DNA from: Acidobacteriota bacterium
GTDB lineage: Bacteria > Acidobacteriota > Terriglobia > UBA7540
NCBI GenBank assembly: GCA_021780055.1
Contig: JAJXZM010000387.1
Location: forward strand, 1 to 5,921
Length of the DNA stretch: 5,921 bases
Direction: 5' to 3'
The notes under the pieces were generated by a model. The model was given only the letters and a program-made list of their open reading frames with translations, did not search any database and was not told the origin of the DNA. This document shows, piece after piece, positions 5,018-5,921 of the stretch (within the stretch, counting starts at the first letter, position 1; every line of letters begins with the position of its first letter). The position numbers were made by a program, and so were the translations under genes.

Positions 5018-5921
5018 ATGAATTCATTCAAGACATCCATGATTGCGTTGCTGGTGGTCCTGGCGGCGGGCGTTTCGCCGTTGCCGGGCCAGGACCTGGT
5101 TACAAAGGCCATGAACAGCTTTCCGGCGGACACGATCCGCCTGGAGTATTCGAACCCCGCGACGCTGCGCAAGCTGCCCAATTACGCTACCCTGCAGCAG
5201 CACTACATGGGGCCGCGCCTCCAAAAACTGGTGGAGTCCATGGCTGAGCTTGGGATTAAGGAAACCGATGTCGATCAGCTTGTCCTGGGGTGGAGCGCCG
5301 GGAGTTCGGACACGAACCTTTACGGCTTTGCGCAGGGAAATTTTGACCCGAAAGTTCTTGACGCCCACGCGGAAGCACGAAACCTTCCCGCCCAGCAGAT
5401 TGGCGGAAAGACCGGCTACTGCCTCGGCGCCGGCCTGGACTCGCAGTGCCTGGTTATTCTGGGCCCCGGCCAGGGCGTATTTGGAACGCTGGCCACGCTC
5501 AGCCAGATCACGCAGAACCTGAGCGGCGGCGGCGTTACGCTCTCAACCGTCGACAGTTTTGCCAATGCGGTAAACGAGGCGAAGTCTTCAGCCCCGATCT
5601 GGGGCGTGGCTGTTGCCTCCGCTGTGGCGTCATGGTTCAAGGGCTGGATGCCGCGGCAGAGCGCCGTGGACCTCGACTGGGCAAAGGTTTTCCAGAACGT
5701 GAACGTGTTCGGTTATAGCATTAACACCGGCAGCGATATTCAACTGAACCTGAATATGTATTGCAAATCGGAACAGGACGCTTCATCCCTCAGGCAGGTG
5801 ATGGAAGGGCTGAAGCTGGCGCAACAGATCGCCTGGCAAAACCAGAATCCCAACACGGCCAATCCATTCCAGAATCTGGCATTCAGCGAAACCGGCAGCC
5901 AGTTGAGCATCAGCATGGTTG
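5018..5921 (+). CDS. Secreted protein of unknown function (3' end outside window)
   Basis: The frame from the ATG at 5018 is open to the window end: 301 complete codons, no stop. Residues 1-25 are a clear Sec signal peptide (K5, hydrophobic core MIALLVVLAAGV, likely cleavage after PLPGQ). The mature part opens with PADTIRLEYSNPATLRKLPN (36-55) and continues VDQLVLGWSAGSS, YGFAQGNFDPKVL, CLVILGPGQGVFGTLATL and later SWFKGWMPRQSAVDLDWAKV. The order of 'gene product' strand, Asp-Pro-Lys turn, GY strand, then a 'value-of-G' strand followed by an index-like helix resembles secreted repeat proteins common in Acidobacteriota that I cannot name. Cysteines occur in GYCLG, SQCLV and MYCKS. The stop TAG of the preceding gene directly precedes this ATG, so the two are surely co-transcribed. 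Probably periplasmic or outer-membrane-associated, perhaps linked to the envelope role of the bactofilin; that link is inference. Confidence 0.85.
   Translation, partial: MNSFKTSMIALLVVLAAGVSPLPGQDLVTKAMNSFPADTIRLEYSNPATLRKLPNYATLQQHYMGPRLQKLVESMAELGIKETDVDQLVLGWSAGSSDTNLYGFAQGNFDPKVLDAHAEARNLPAQQIGGKTGYCLGAGLDSQCLVILGPGQGVFGTLATLSQITQNLSGGGVTLSTVDSFANAVNEAKSSAPIWGVAVASAVASWFKGWMPRQSAVDLDWAKVFQNVNVFGYSINTGSDIQLNLNMYCKSEQDASSLRQVMEGLKLAQQIAWQNQNPNTANPFQNLAFSETGSQLSISMV

Overview
The window looks like chromosomal sequence from a fairly GC-rich Gram-negative bacterium. Acidobacteriota is my best guess, from the style of the RHS protein, the bactofilin neighbourhood and the signal-peptide proteins. 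This is inference from protein character only; there is no rRNA, tRNA or marker gene here to prove it. All supported genes are on the + strand.

Region 1 (1-1630) is the end of an RHS locus. The window opens inside an RHS-repeat protein: the last part of the conserved core, then a 205-residue tip of unrecognised type. A small signal-peptide protein (911-1381) overlaps its stop by the classic ATGA. About 100 bp further on there is a second, degenerate piece of RHS core (1478-1630). Forty bases of it (1532-1571) match the opening of the window (6-45) at 37 positions. The order core, variable tip, small co-translated gene, orphan core fragment is the usual architecture of an rhs toxin/immunity locus that evolves by tip exchange.

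Region 2 (1631-2073) has no convincing gene. It holds two palindromes of one apparent REP-like family (1629-1659 and 1757-1793).

Region 3 (2087-3272) is a single gene for a polytopic membrane acyltransferase of the HGSNAT/NagX type (DUF5009-like). It has a strong ribosome binding site and a 15-bp terminator hairpin directly after the stop.

Region 4 (3273-3717) is a 445-bp intergenic stretch with a degenerate heptad repeat, small hairpins and a plausible sigma70-type promoter for the next gene.

Region 5 (3718-5921) reads as a three-gene cluster: a bactofilin cytoskeletal protein, a protein with a methyltransferase-like layout but a degenerate SAM-binding loop, and a secreted protein of unknown function whose ATG follows the preceding stop with no gap and which runs off the window end. 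A cell-envelope job for this cluster is suggested by context only.

No CRISPR array, insertion-sequence transposase, tRNA, rRNA or origin was seen. The most system-like content is the RHS tip with its overlapping partner; the bactofilin cluster is the next most interesting.
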